NCBI GenBank assembly: GCA_029938555.1
Contig: JAOZUR010000002.1
Coordinates: forward strand, 39,401-73,046
Direction of reading: 5' to 3'
DNA: 33,646 nt
From: Candidatus Sabulitectum sp.
GTDB taxonomy: Bacteria; Fermentibacterota; Fermentibacteria; Fermentibacterales; JCC-6
The notes below the pieces were generated by a model. It did no database searches. It saw only the letters and a program-made list of their open reading frames with translations, and was not told the DNA's origin. Positions 1-8,640 of this stretch are shown here, one piece after another; within the stretch, counting starts at the first letter, position 1; each line of letters opens with the position of its first letter. A program made the translations under genes and the position numbers.

Positions 1-563
1 CTGGAAATAACACCTAGAAAAAGAAGACCAAACACAATGAACATACCAAATCTTTCAAGCTTCATATAATTCCACAAGGTTTTACCCTTCAAGAAATTAG
101 CAACAATTCTGCTACCATCAAGAGGTGGAATGGGAATCAGGTTGAAAACCATGAGCATTACATTTATTACTGCTACATAAGCAAATGTTTTAGATAAAAA
201 ATCTGGTAAAAATGCTCCTGTTAAAAAAAGTAAAAGGCTAAGTATAAGTGCAATAAGAAGATTGGTTGCTGGGCCAGCCATTGCAACCAGCATCATTCCT
301 TTTTTGGGGTCTCGAAAGTAGGCAGGATTTACTGGAACTGGTTTTGCCCATGCAAAAAGAAATCTGCTTCCAGACATAATTAGTATTGCTGGAAGAATGA
401 TAGTACCAAACAAATCAACATGTACTATGGGGTTAAAAGATAGTCTTCCAGCACGGGAAGCAGTGGGGTCACCCAGTTTGAATGCAGTAAATCCATGGGC
501 AATCTCATGACATACCACGCTGAAAAAAACCATAACAAGAACAAGAGGCATTTCCATTAACAT
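1..563 (-). CDS. Site-2 protease family (M50) membrane metalloprotease, 3' end cut by window
   Basis: This gene is open from an ATG at 563 down to the window edge, about 187 codons. The protein has a HEIAH zinc motif near residues 19-23 in the first membrane segment, a second membrane core with AMAGPATNLL, and a PIPPLDGSR motif, which supplies the third zinc ligand in M50 proteases. This compact form, with no PDZ domain visible, resembles the small site-2-protease homologues found in many bacteria, whose substrates are mostly unknown. The shine-dalgarno GGAG overlaps the stop codon of the upstream zinc peptidase gene, seven bases away, so the two are almost surely co-transcribed. It is the most distal visible gene of the operon that begins at metK. 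The C-terminus lies outside the window. Confidence 0.9.
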   Translation of the reverse strand, partial: MLMEMPLVLVMVFFSVVCHEIAHGFTAFKLGDPTASRAGRLSFNPIVHVDLFGTIILPAILIMSGSRFLFAWAKPVPVNPAYFRDPKKGMMLVAMAGPATNLLIALILSLLLFLTGAFLPDFLSKTFAYVAVINVMLMVFNLIPIPPLDGSRIVANFLKGKTLWNYMKLERFGMFIVFGLLFLGVIS

Positions 564-569
564 ATTTTG

Positions 570-1262
570 TTATCTCCTTCTACCGGCTAATAATAGCCAT
601 AACATCTGCCCGATGGAGGCAAGAGCACTGGCAACATAAGTAAGGGCAGCAGCAGTTAGAACTTTTTTTACCCCAGCAACATCAGAAGGGGGAAAACCCC
701 TTTCCTTCTCAAGCCAATTTACAGCCCTTGCGCTTGCATTGAACTCTACTGGCAGTGTAACTAGTTGAAAAAGAAGAGCTGCACCATAAAGAGCAATGCC
801 AACATAAATAAGATTTGTCATTTTAAAGAAAAAACCACCAATTAACAGTGGAAACAACATTTGACTACCAAGATTGGCCACTGGAACAAGTGCTGTTCTA
901 AACTTCAAAGGCGAATAACCCATGGCGTGTTGCACAGCATGACCAGCCTCGTGGGCGGCAATACCTATAGCAGCAACAGAATCACTACCGTAAACAGCAC
1001 TGGATAAACGAAGAGTGGTAGACCGAGTATCATAATGATCAGTAAGTTTACCCTGCACCTGTTCTACACCAACATTTGCAAGTCCATAATTATCAAGAAT
1101 ACTTCTAGCCATGGAAGCCCCTGTAAGCCCGAGACCATTCCGTACCCTGCTGTATTTGTTAAATGTAGAATTGACCCTGGAGCGGGCAATCATACCAAGA
1201 ATAAAAGCTGCAATAATAATTACTGTTCCAAAATTCATATCGTACATCATTGATAAAAACAT
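570..1262 (-). CDS. YugP-like neutral zinc metallopeptidase, membrane anchored
   Basis: This 230-residue protein has an N-terminal membrane segment (about residues 11-27), an HEAGH zinc motif at 104-108 and two or three hydrophobic helices after it (about 125-165 and 205-225). This is the layout of the YugP/Zn_peptidase_2 family (PF04298), putative membrane-embedded zinc peptidases with unknown substrates. The YGSDSVAAIGIAAHEAGHA segment is typical of the family. The start is an ATG with GGTGGAG just upstream. It lies in the metK operon directly before an M50 protease, so two membrane zinc proteases are adjacent; whether they work together is inference. A 98-bp gap separates it from the DUF2334 gene, and I see no clear terminator or promoter there. 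Confidence 0.88.
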   Translation of the reverse strand: MFLSMMYDMNFGTVIIIAAFILGMIARSRVNSTFNKYSRVRNGLGLTGASMARSILDNYGLANVGVEQVQGKLTDHYDTRSTTLRLSSAVYGSDSVAAIGIAAHEAGHAVQHAMGYSPLKFRTALVPVANLGSQMLFPLLIGGFFFKMTNLIYVGIALYGAALLFQLVTLPVEFNASARAVNWLEKERGFPPSDVAGVKKVLTAAALTYVASALASIGQMLWLLLAGRRR

Positions 1263-1360
1263 CTACTCCACCTTTCTTGTAACAATCCGATATGCAATTC
1301 TGTTTCCAGAGCTATTTCCCTTAATGTCTTAAACATAACTAAATCAGTATCAAGCTCGTA

Positions 1361-2071
1361 TCACTTTTGTGCCAAGTCGGCACATGTAATACAAGTTCTA
1401 CTGAGAGAAGTTCTGTATAAAACCTTTTCGACGGGTTTTTCAAGTGCAGGCAGATCTCTTACATGAAGAGCAAGTCTGAAAGTACTGTTCATGGAAAAAG
1501 CCACAGGGCCGGTTGAAGCCCAAAAAACACTGCACATTCTTTTCCACAAAGTGCGGGTGGCAAAAACCACAGGCGGAATCCTCATTCTTGTTTCATCAGG
1601 AAATTGAATAAACCATCTGTACTCGATCCATTTAAATGGGAACTCCTTAAGAGCTTGAGTTGTTCCCTGGCTGTAAAGCCATGCAGGAGCCGTAAACCCA
1701 GATGGAGCTTCGCCAAGAACATCAGACATTATCTTATAACCTTCAGCTATTCTTACTCTGGCTTCGTCCTGCGAAAGTGAAAGAAACTCACCCTCACCCT
1801 TTGTAAAAAGCTTACCCTCGATGGAAAACTTTTCATTCATATCAAGATGGTACAGACCATGCTGGGCAATTTCAACCCCAGCTTCATTTAACCCACGAAG
1901 CCATGAACAAAATTCAGGATGTTTATCAATCCTGCCGTGGGAATGAAAATCAGGAACAACCAACATTGTAAAATTGGAACCGGTTCTTTTCATTATCATA
2001 TCTGTCAACTGCCTGGAACGATTAAACATCACAGGCGTAACATCGTGAAGAGATACCAGTACCTTTTTCAC
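1361..2071 (-). CDS. DUF2334 polysaccharide-deacetylase-like protein
   Basis: The 236-residue product has the NodB-like barrel signatures of DUF2334 (PF10096): SLHDVTP at the N-terminus (catalytic and metal Asp region), AQHGLYH near residue 90 (metal-binding histidines), GFTAPAWLYS near 145 and LALHVRDLP near the C-terminus. Such proteins are predicted to remove acetyl groups from polysaccharides or related polymers, but substrates are not established. There is no signal peptide, so it is probably cytosolic. The start is GTG, overlapping the metG stop by one base (TAGTG), which indicates translational coupling to metG. Confidence 0.82.
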   Translation of the reverse strand: MKKVLVSLHDVTPVMFNRSRQLTDMIMKRTGSNFTMLVVPDFHSHGRIDKHPEFCSWLRGLNEAGVEIAQHGLYHLDMNEKFSIEGKLFTKGEGEFLSLSQDEARVRIAEGYKIMSDVLGEAPSGFTAPAWLYSQGTTQALKEFPFKWIEYRWFIQFPDETRMRIPPVVFATRTLWKRMCSVFWASTGPVAFSMNSTFRLALHVRDLPALEKPVEKVLYRTSLSRTCITCADLAQK

Positions 2072-4065
2072 TACTTTATTGTGTCTCCTGGTTTTGCATC
2101 TGCTCCTGGTTCAAGCAAAAAGACCCCAGATTCACCGTCACTGGCCATAAGCATGCCATGACTCATAACTCCACAAAGTTTCGCCGGTTTCAAATTACAC
2201 ACAACAGCTACCAGACGACCTTCAAGCTCTTCTTTTGAATAATGGTTTTTCATTCCAGCTACCACTGTTCTAACCCTGTCACCTGTATCGACCTCAATCT
2301 TATAAAGCTTTTTTGCTTTCTTGATATCATCAACAGAAAGAATTTTACCCACCTTGAACTCAATCTTCATAAAAGTCTCAAAATCAACTTCAGGGGTTTC
2401 TTCCATTTTTTCTTCCTGGATTACTACTTCTGCTTTATCCATAATTTTTTCAAAACCATCTTCCAGTTTTTTGAATAATATTTCTGTTTCTGCAAATTGA
2501 TGACCTGGTTTAAGAAGAACCGTACCTGCGTCAGACCATTTAAGTTCAGGCAGAACCAGCATTCTTCGAATCTTTTCAGTAGAGAAAGGAATAAATGGCT
2601 CAAAAACAACAGCCAATGAAGCGCATAGATTCAAACAGGAACTAACTGTTCGAGCACACTCTTCTTTGTCTGTTTTGAATGATTTCCATGGTTTGGCAGA
2701 ATCAAAATATCTGTTTCCCTCTCGGGCAAGCTCCATTGCAATACTAATAGCTTTTTTGAATTTGAAAGAATCTATCAAAAAAGCCATCTCTTCAGATGCT
2801 TTTTTAGCTTTATTTAAAAGGTCCATATCCAGTTCACCATCAGGAACTTTTCCCTCAAACTTGCTTGCTGTGAATTTCAATGTTCTATTAATAAAATTAC
2901 CTAAAACATCAGCAAGTTCATTGTTTCTTGACTGGTACTCTAACCATGAAAAATCTGAATCTCTGTTCTCTGGGGCGTTTACTGCAAGGGCATAACGCAT
3001 TGGATCTGGATCAAAATGTTTAAGATAATCACCTAGACCGATACCAGTACCCTTGCTGGTAGAAAACTTCTGACCATAAATATTTAGGAACTCATTGGCT
3101 GGTACATTCCACGGAAGAGTATAGTTCCCAAGACCATGCAACAATGAAGGTTCAATTATGCAGTGAAAAACAATGTTGTCTTTCCCTATGAATTGAACAA
3201 GCTTTGTATCAGGATCCTGCCAGTATTTTTTCCACTCATTCGAATCTTTTCCAGCTTTTGCAAAGAATTCTTTTGTACTGCTTATGTAACCAAGAACAGC
3301 CTCAAACCAGACATACAAAACCTTACCTTTTGCCTCTTCAAGTGGCACAGGTACACCCCAGGATATATCCCTAGTGATTGCCCTTTCTCTTAAGCCATCT
3401 CCCAGCCAACTATTACAGTACTTTAATACATTTGGTTTCCAGTCGGACTGACCTCCCAACCACCCTTCAAGCCATTCCTGAAAATGATCAAGAAGCAAGA
3501 ACCAGTGTCTGGTATCTCTTGTTTCCGGAGTTGATCCACATATACCACATTGGGGATTTTTCAATTCAAAAGGTTCTGTCCATGTTCCACAGCTCTCGCA
3601 CTGGTCTCCCCTAGCTTCATCGGAGCCGCATTTAGGGCAGGTTCCATTGATATATCTGTCAGGTAGATATCTGTTGCAATTTGGGCAATAAAGTTGTTTC
3701 ATATCACGAGGAACAATATGGCCCTTTTCCAGTAATTCAAGAAAAACACTTTGGGCAAATTTTTTATGTTCCGGTTGGGTAGTTCTTGAGAAATTATCAA
3801 AGCTAATACCAAATCTCTTAAAATCTTCTGTAATAATCGAATGGAATTTATCAACAACCTGCATGGGTGTAATGCCCATTTTTTCTGCAGTGATTGTAAT
3901 TGGAACTCCATGCTCATCGGTACCCGAGCAAAAGAGTATATCATGTTCATTCATTCGTTTGTATCTTGTATAGATGTCTGCCGGAAGATAAGCACCAGCC
4001 AGATGCCCAAGATGCAAAGGGCCATTTGCATAAGGAAGCGCGCTTGTTACCATATATCTAGACAT
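2071..4065 (-). CDS. metG: Methionyl-tRNA synthetase with C-terminal tRNA-binding domain
   Basis: This enzyme charges tRNA-Met with methionine using ATP. From the ATG at 4065 it has 664 residues. HLGH at 18-21 is the class I HIGH motif; the connective peptide carries four CxxC-type knuckles (CPNC, CPKC, CESC, CGIC), expected to bind two zinc ions; KFSTSKG is the KMSKS loop. The last 110 residues form a Trbp111-like OB-fold (FKVGKILSVDDIKKAKKLY), as in dimeric MetRS. An in-frame ATG at 4158 would add 31 basic residues, but those lie inside the preceding gene; the ATG at 4065 has GAGAGGA six bases upstream and overlaps that gene by eight bases (ATGTCTAG), so I choose it. Being in an operon under a SAM riboswitch fits its use of methionine. 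Confidence 0.97.
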   Translation of the reverse strand: MSRYMVTSALPYANGPLHLGHLAGAYLPADIYTRYKRMNEHDILFCSGTDEHGVPITITAEKMGITPMQVVDKFHSIITEDFKRFGISFDNFSRTTQPEHKKFAQSVFLELLEKGHIVPRDMKQLYCPNCNRYLPDRYINGTCPKCGSDEARGDQCESCGTWTEPFELKNPQCGICGSTPETRDTRHWFLLLDHFQEWLEGWLGGQSDWKPNVLKYCNSWLGDGLRERAITRDISWGVPVPLEEAKGKVLYVWFEAVLGYISSTKEFFAKAGKDSNEWKKYWQDPDTKLVQFIGKDNIVFHCIIEPSLLHGLGNYTLPWNVPANEFLNIYGQKFSTSKGTGIGLGDYLKHFDPDPMRYALAVNAPENRDSDFSWLEYQSRNNELADVLGNFINRTLKFTASKFEGKVPDGELDMDLLNKAKKASEEMAFLIDSFKFKKAISIAMELAREGNRYFDSAKPWKSFKTDKEECARTVSSCLNLCASLAVVFEPFIPFSTEKIRRMLVLPELKWSDAGTVLLKPGHQFAETEILFKKLEDGFEKIMDKAEVVIQEEKMEETPEVDFETFMKIEFKVGKILSVDDIKKAKKLYKIEVDTGDRVRTVVAGMKNHYSKEELEGRLVAVVCNLKPAKLCGVMSHGMLMASDGESGVFLLEPGADAKPGDTIK

Positions 4066-5209
4066 CGTTGGTCCTCTCTTCTTTTTTGCTGCTTTTTCTT
4101 CTATATCTGCCTCTACCTCGGTTCCGATTCTTCCTAACAGGTTTTTCCGAGTCCCCACCTATTTCTTCTTTTTCTGGTGGCGTTTTCTCCACTATTTTTT
4201 GCTCTGTGGGTTTTCGTGTGGACTTATACCTATCATGTTTAGGCTTCGGTTTTGGCTTCGGTTTTGGCTTCTGGTTTAGCTTTGGTCTTGGCTTTGGTCT
4301 TGGCTTTGGTTTTACTTTTGGTTTCAGCCCAGATTGTGTGCTTGAACATGTTTTGCATTTTTTATCTAGACAAGCGGGCTTAGGCAAAAAGGTCATAGCC
4401 TTTCTTCTGTGATAATCTTCAATGGACATAACTTCGATTTCTTCAGTATCTTCCCATCGAATACTAACCTCTTCCTTGAAAATATTCACCTCTTTAACAG
4501 AGGCTTGTAATCCATTAACTTTAAGATTTAACCCTGCTCGGGGATAAGTTTTTGATGCTTTATGGTAAAACTCGGTTTCAAACTCCAGACAGCACATAAG
4601 ACGGCTGCATGCACCCGACACCTTGGAGGGATTAGGAGATAAATGCTGATCCCGCACGGACTTTAGAGTAACTGATTTAAATTCATTGAGGAAACCTGAA
4701 CAACACAATTGCCTTCCGCAAATCCCCACACCGTCTTTGTACTTGGCATCATCTCTGACTCCTATCTGGCGCATTTCTATTCTTGCTCTGAATGCTGAAG
4801 CCATATCTCGAACCAGACCTCTAAAATCTGTTCTTTGATCAGCTGTGAAAAAAATCCTGATCCGTCTTCTATCCAATTGAGATTCGCAATCAGTTAGTCG
4901 CATATCAAGATTTCTTACTTTCACTCGGCTCTCACAATATTCAAGTACTTCTTTCTCGAATTCCACATTAGCTCCGTGGTTCTCAATATCTGTAGCTGTG
5001 GCTATTCTGAGGAAAAAGCCTTCTATCCTGTCGGACTCTATTTCTTCAGCTGGCAATTTATCCACTACTCTGCCAATGTCCTCGCCACGATCCACAGAGA
5101 CAACAGTCATGTCCCCCATTTGAACAGGGTACTCAGTATTATTAGCAAACATTAATAATCGCCTGGACTTAAATGAAAGCTGTAGTATTTCCAGTGGTTG
5201 TTTTTCCAT
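4058..5209 (-). CDS. PSP1 domain protein (RicT/YaaT-like) with Lys-Pro repeat tail
   Basis: Residues 1-275 match the PSP1 family, which includes Bacillus RicT/YaaT, a partner in an Fe-S-containing complex affecting RNA processing and phosphorelay. The family block GICGRQLCCSGFL (C164, C169, C170) and the GACSRLMCCLEFE segment (C201, C206, C207) are both present, and a further cysteine cluster (C280, C285, C288) follows. The tail from about 296 is low-complexity Lys-Pro/Arg repeats and then a basic stretch with RNRGRGRYRRKSS, which suggests nucleic-acid or ribosome contact (inference). The holB-PSP1-metG order recurs in several phyla, including Bacillus (with extra genes between), which supports the assignment. 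Start ATG with AAGGA ten bases upstream. Confidence 0.88.
   Translation of the reverse strand: MEKQPLEILQLSFKSRRLLMFANNTEYPVQMGDMTVVSVDRGEDIGRVVDKLPAEEIESDRIEGFFLRIATATDIENHGANVEFEKEVLEYCESRVKVRNLDMRLTDCESQLDRRRIRIFFTADQRTDFRGLVRDMASAFRARIEMRQIGVRDDAKYKDGVGICGRQLCCSGFLNEFKSVTLKSVRDQHLSPNPSKVSGACSRLMCCLEFETEFYHKASKTYPRAGLNLKVNGLQASVKEVNIFKEEVSIRWEDTEEIEVMSIEDYHRRKAMTFLPKPACLDKKCKTCSSTQSGLKPKVKPKPRPKPRPKLNQKPKPKPKPKPKHDRYKSTRKPTEQKIVEKTPPEKEEIGGDSEKPVRKNRNRGRGRYRRKSSKKEERTNDV
4235..4324 (-). repeat. In-gene Lys-Pro codon repeat
   Basis: Within the PSP1 gene, about 90 bases encode KPKPRPKP-type dipeptides (residues about 296-325). On the plus strand they read as ggctttggt/ggcttcggttt units of 6 and 12 bases. 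The near-identical DNA units suggest growth by slippage or unequal exchange, so copy number may differ between strains. Confidence 0.8.
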
Positions 5210-5241
5210 ATTCTAAATGTCCTTATTATTATATTTAAATG

Positions 5242-6291
5242 TCATATTCTGGAACCAACCATTGCAGCGGAGAATGCCATTGAAGGTGATACATTTGCAT
5301 TCAATCTTTGCTGACAAATGCAAAATAGTTTTTCCATCCGCTGACATGTTTCATCATCAACTCCTAATATCACAGGAACCGTTTCTCTGGTTAATGGCTT
5401 AGCTCCAGTTAAACTCCTTCTATAATCATGTATCAGGTAAATCATATCTTGGCAAAGAGTTATAACACCATCTCTGCCCAGTTTTCTTGCTCTAATTTCC
5501 GCATAGGCGGCAATTTCCATATCTCCAAGAGTTCTATCAAATATTTGCTCAAAAATTTCTTCCACCTGGTTTTGTACTTTTTTCTTTTTTTTGTTAAGCA
5601 TAAGTGCTCTACCCGGGCTTCCATCTGCACTCAATGTCAGTTTTGATGCTTCCTCTCGGGAAACACCTGTTCTTTCCATAAGAACTTCCTCTACCATGGC
5701 TGCTGTCAGCCTACCAAATCTTACAGTATGAGCTCTGGATCTTACTGTGGGAAGCATTCCGGAAATTCTTGAAGTAATCAAAATAATAAGAGTACCATCT
5801 GGAGGCTCTTCCAGTGTTTTCAGAATTGCGTTAGCCGCCTCTTTCCTGAACCTGTGTGCGTCATAAATGATCTCTACATAACCGTAACCCTCATAAGACT
5901 TACGCGACAGCCTATGTATCATTTCCCTCATCTGATTAATAGATATGTATGTATTGCCTGGAATTCTAAGTGGGGTAATGCCATCCTTAACTCTTGCCTT
6001 GAATAAACTAACCTTTTCCTCATCTTTTGTGGTTTTCATTTGAGGAATAGTTATTCTTACGTCTGGATGATTTAGTGCATCAATCTGTAAACACTGCTTG
6101 CAGAAACCACAAAAACCTTGTGGTACTTCAGGGCAAATTCTGGCTTTGGCCATATCAAGAGCCGCAGTCAATCTGCCACTACCATGGCCCCCTGCAAGAA
6201 TATACGCATGAGCAAGCCTTTGGCTTTCAACGGCAGACAGAAGAATAGCTTTTGCCTGTTCTTGCCCTTTCAATGACGAAAACATTCTCAT
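5242..6291 (-). CDS. holB: DNA polymerase III subunit delta-prime
   Basis: Delta-prime is part of the clamp loader that places the sliding clamp on DNA. The 349-residue product has the AAA+ N-terminal layout: HAYILAGGHGSGRLT in place of the Walker A loop (Lys changed to Arg and Ser/Thr to Leu, consistent with a non-hydrolysing delta-prime), a zinc module C53-x7-C61-x2-C64-x2-C67, and EAANAILKTLEEPP followed by SRISGMLPTVRSR, the sensor region. The usual SRC motif reads SRA here. The ATG at 6291 has GGAG five bases upstream and lies two bases after the preceding stop codon. The gene sits in the holB-PSP1-metG block. Confidence 0.93.
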   Translation of the reverse strand: MRMFSSLKGQEQAKAILLSAVESQRLAHAYILAGGHGSGRLTAALDMAKARICPEVPQGFCGFCKQCLQIDALNHPDVRITIPQMKTTKDEEKVSLFKARVKDGITPLRIPGNTYISINQMREMIHRLSRKSYEGYGYVEIIYDAHRFRKEAANAILKTLEEPPDGTLIILITSRISGMLPTVRSRAHTVRFGRLTAAMVEEVLMERTGVSREEASKLTLSADGSPGRALMLNKKKKKVQNQVEEIFEQIFDRTLGDMEIAAYAEIRARKLGRDGVITLCQDMIYLIHDYRRSLTGAKPLTRETVPVILGVDDETCQRMEKLFCICQQRLNANVSPSMAFSAAMVGSRI

Positions 6292-6293
6292 CT

Positions 6294-7415
6294 TTACTCC
6301 AGATATTCGAGAGGATTAACCGGCTGGCCAGCTCGACGTATTTCAAGGTAACATCCAGACCTTCCCCCAGGAAGAGAACCGGTCAAACCGAGAAAAGATC
6401 CTTCCTCAACGCTTTCACCTCGACTGGTTTCCAAACTTCCAAGATGGGCATAAACACTATAATAACCATCCAAATGATCAAGAACTACCATCCTGCCCAG
6501 ATTAAGAAATTCTCTGGCATAAATAATCTCACCAGGTCCAATGGCTGTTACCCTGGCAGAGTTACCAGCAACTGCAATTGAAATTCCATCACTAATAGTT
6601 TCAGTTCCATATACCATATCCTGATCAATCCCAAAACTCCTGATTACATTACCTGTTACAGGCCACCTCACAGCACCTCTATTAACAATCAGAAATGCTG
6701 AAGATGAAACATCATCAGATGGAATTGAAGCTGTGGACACACTGGTTCTTAAAGAAGTAACAAAGGAAGAAAGCTGTTGCCTTTGCTGTTCCATAGCCTC
6801 TGCAGAATCTCGCGCAGCAGTTATCTGGTTTTCAAGGCTCTGCCTTAATACTGTCTGTCTTTCTTCTTCACGATAAATTCGCTCTTGAGCAGCCTCCATC
6901 TGAATCCGCAATACCCTAACATTTTCCACAAGAATCTCGAGAGAATCACGATACTCTGCTAAAGAGTCTCCAGATACCTCAAGAAACAACATTTTTTCTA
7001 TTGCGCTTTCTGCAATATGATCCATGAAAGACATTCTTCTAAGGTATCTGTTAATTCCCCCAGGGGCGAAAAGCACAGATGACCCAACAAGTCTTCTGTG
7101 TGAGTATAGAAAAAGAATGTAGTCTTCCACACCTGCTTCAAGCTCAGTTCTTGCAGAATCTGTAATAAACCACCGCTGATCAATATTGTGGATATCCATT
7201 GTGATTCTGGCTTCCCGTGATGCCAATTCATTGTAATACCCCCGGGCAACTCCAAGATGCTCGTGAATACCTACAAGTATTTCCTCAGTAGAAGCTTGTC
7301 TGCTTTCTAATTCCTCAAGAAATACCCTGGTCTGCTCAAGCCTGATATCCAGACTGTCAGTTCCGGTTTCGCCAAGCAGAACCAGGCAAATTACTGATAA
7401 AACTCCAAGGATCAC
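6294..7415 (-). CDS. EnvC-like murein hydrolase activator with degenerate LytM domain
   Basis: The 373-residue product starts with a hydrophobic signal-like segment (residues 1-14), then long coiled-coil helices (about 20-235) and a C-terminal LytM/M23 domain (about 250-373). The domain ends SGCYLEIRRAGQPVNP, very like E. coli EnvC. The zinc-ligand positions are lost: the HxxxD motif reads SDGIS (275-279) and the HxH motif reads GCY (354-356); only H324 in VYAHLGS remains. By analogy with EnvC it should not cut peptidoglycan itself but activate amidases at the division site under FtsEX control. No amidase or ftsEX is in the window. The start is GTG with GGGAGAG six bases upstream, 12 bases after metK. 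Confidence 0.85.
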   Translation of the reverse strand: MILGVLSVICLVLLGETGTDSLDIRLEQTRVFLEELESRQASTEEILVGIHEHLGVARGYYNELASREARITMDIHNIDQRWFITDSARTELEAGVEDYILFLYSHRRLVGSSVLFAPGGINRYLRRMSFMDHIAESAIEKMLFLEVSGDSLAEYRDSLEILVENVRVLRIQMEAAQERIYREEERQTVLRQSLENQITAARDSAEAMEQQRQQLSSFVTSLRTSVSTASIPSDDVSSSAFLIVNRGAVRWPVTGNVIRSFGIDQDMVYGTETISDGISIAVAGNSARVTAIGPGEIIYAREFLNLGRMVVLDHLDGYYSVYAHLGSLETSRGESVEEGSFLGLTGSLPGGRSGCYLEIRRAGQPVNPLEYLE

Positions 7416-7427
7416 AAATCTCTCCCG

Positions 7428-8585
7428 CTAAAGCAAAACGGCTGCAAGTTTTTCGGCCATGTCGGTCTTTTCCCAACTGAAACTACCATCATCACCTGGA
7501 ATTCTACCAAAATGACCAAAAGCCGCTGTCTTCTGAAAAATCGGTTTCCTAAGCCCAAGAGCCTCTATAATTGCACAAGGCTCCAGAGGGAATATTTCCA
7601 CAACTGCATTTTCAATATGAGAAATATTCTTAACTTTTGCTGTTCCGAATGTATCAACCCTTACGCTTACAGGTTCTGGCTGACCAATAGCGTAGGCCAG
7701 TTGAATTTCACATCTGTCTGCAACGCCTGATGCTACGATATTCTTGGCAATATATCTGGCCATATACGCAGCACTTCTATCAACTTTTGTACTGTCTTTG
7801 CCACTGAATGCACCACCGCCGTGCCGACCCATTCCACCATAAGTATCAACGATTATTTTTCTTCCTGTAAGACCGGTATCTCCATCAGGTCCGCCAATGA
7901 CAAAATCGCCTGCTGGGTTGTAATTAAATTTTCCATTGTAATCAAGGGTGGGAACAAAGGTTTTAAGAACATGATTAATTACCTTTTCCCGCACTTCTTC
8001 CTGCATTGCTTGTATTGAAATTCCTGCTTCGTGATGAATTGACATGAGAATGTCTGAAATAGCAACAGGTTTTCCGTTTTCATACTCAACAGTTACTTGG
8101 CTTTTTGCGTCAGGCCTGGCCCATTTAATTTCACCTTTTCTTCTTGCTTCGCTGAGCCTTTCAAGAAGACGGTGAGACAAGTGAATAGGATAAGGCATAA
8201 GGGCTTTGGTTTCATTACATGCAAACCCAAACATCATTCCCTGATCGCCTGCGCCATCATTACTGGTAACACCTTTGTTAATATCTCGAGACTGGGCATG
8301 TAACCGTACTTGATATTCGTTTCTTTCAGCCTCAAAACCTATCTCAGGCAGGGTGTAACCAATATCTTTTATGGTGTTTTTGGCAATCTGCTTGTAATCA
8401 ACTTTTCCATGGGCAGTTACTTCGCCTGCCAGCAGACAGAAATTTGTTGTTACAAGAGTTTCACATGCTACATGTGCTTTAGGATCAAGGGTTAGATGCG
8501 CATCAAGAACTGCATCCGATATTTGATCGCAAATTTTATCTGGATGACCCTCAGAAACTGACTCACTTGTGAAAAGTTTTCTCAT
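7428..8585 (-). CDS. metK: S-adenosylmethionine synthetase
   Basis: MetK makes SAM from methionine and ATP. The 385-residue product carries the family signatures: TSESVSEGHPDKICDQISDA at the N-terminus, GAGDQGMMFGFACNET, and GGGAFSGKDSTKVDRSAAYM near residue 255. An in-frame ATG at 8597 would add four residues, but it abuts its own purine-rich stretch; the ATG at 8585 has GGAG six bases upstream and starts at the usual MRKLF, so I prefer it. The leader holds a SAM-II-like riboswitch and an intrinsic terminator, so transcription into metK and the downstream operon should fall when SAM is high. It is the first gene of the operon reaching the left edge. Confidence 0.98.
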   Translation of the reverse strand: MRKLFTSESVSEGHPDKICDQISDAVLDAHLTLDPKAHVACETLVTTNFCLLAGEVTAHGKVDYKQIAKNTIKDIGYTLPEIGFEAERNEYQVRLHAQSRDINKGVTSNDGAGDQGMMFGFACNETKALMPYPIHLSHRLLERLSEARRKGEIKWARPDAKSQVTVEYENGKPVAISDILMSIHHEAGISIQAMQEEVREKVINHVLKTFVPTLDYNGKFNYNPAGDFVIGGPDGDTGLTGRKIIVDTYGGMGRHGGGAFSGKDSTKVDRSAAYMARYIAKNIVASGVADRCEIQLAYAIGQPEPVSVRVDTFGTAKVKNISHIENAVVEIFPLEPCAIIEALGLRKPIFQKTAAFGHFGRIPGDDGSFSWEKTDMAEKLAAVLL

Positions 8586-8615
8586 AATAATCTCCATTCC
8601 TCTTTTTTAGCACAG

Positions 8616-8637
8616 AAAAAAGCCGTCATCCGACGGC
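8616..8637 (-). terminator. Intrinsic terminator (attenuator) in metK leader
   Basis: On the minus strand a perfect six-pair stem GCCGTC/GACGGC with a GGAT loop is followed directly by six T residues. It lies 31 bases upstream of the metK start and just downstream of the riboswitch core, the expected place for the expression platform of a transcription-attenuating riboswitch. Confidence 0.9.
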
Positions 8638-8640
8638 CAA

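Noticed and set aside
1263-1360. Promoter (TTGATA-like) before the YugP-like gene
   Set aside because: The matching -10 box is poor, and the gene fits as part of the metK operon.
4068-4412. Plus-strand 114-codon open frame with Phe-Gly repeats opposite the PSP1 tail
   Set aside because: It is the antisense shadow of the Lys-Pro repeat; it has no ribosome-binding site, and the PSP1 frame is supported by family motifs.
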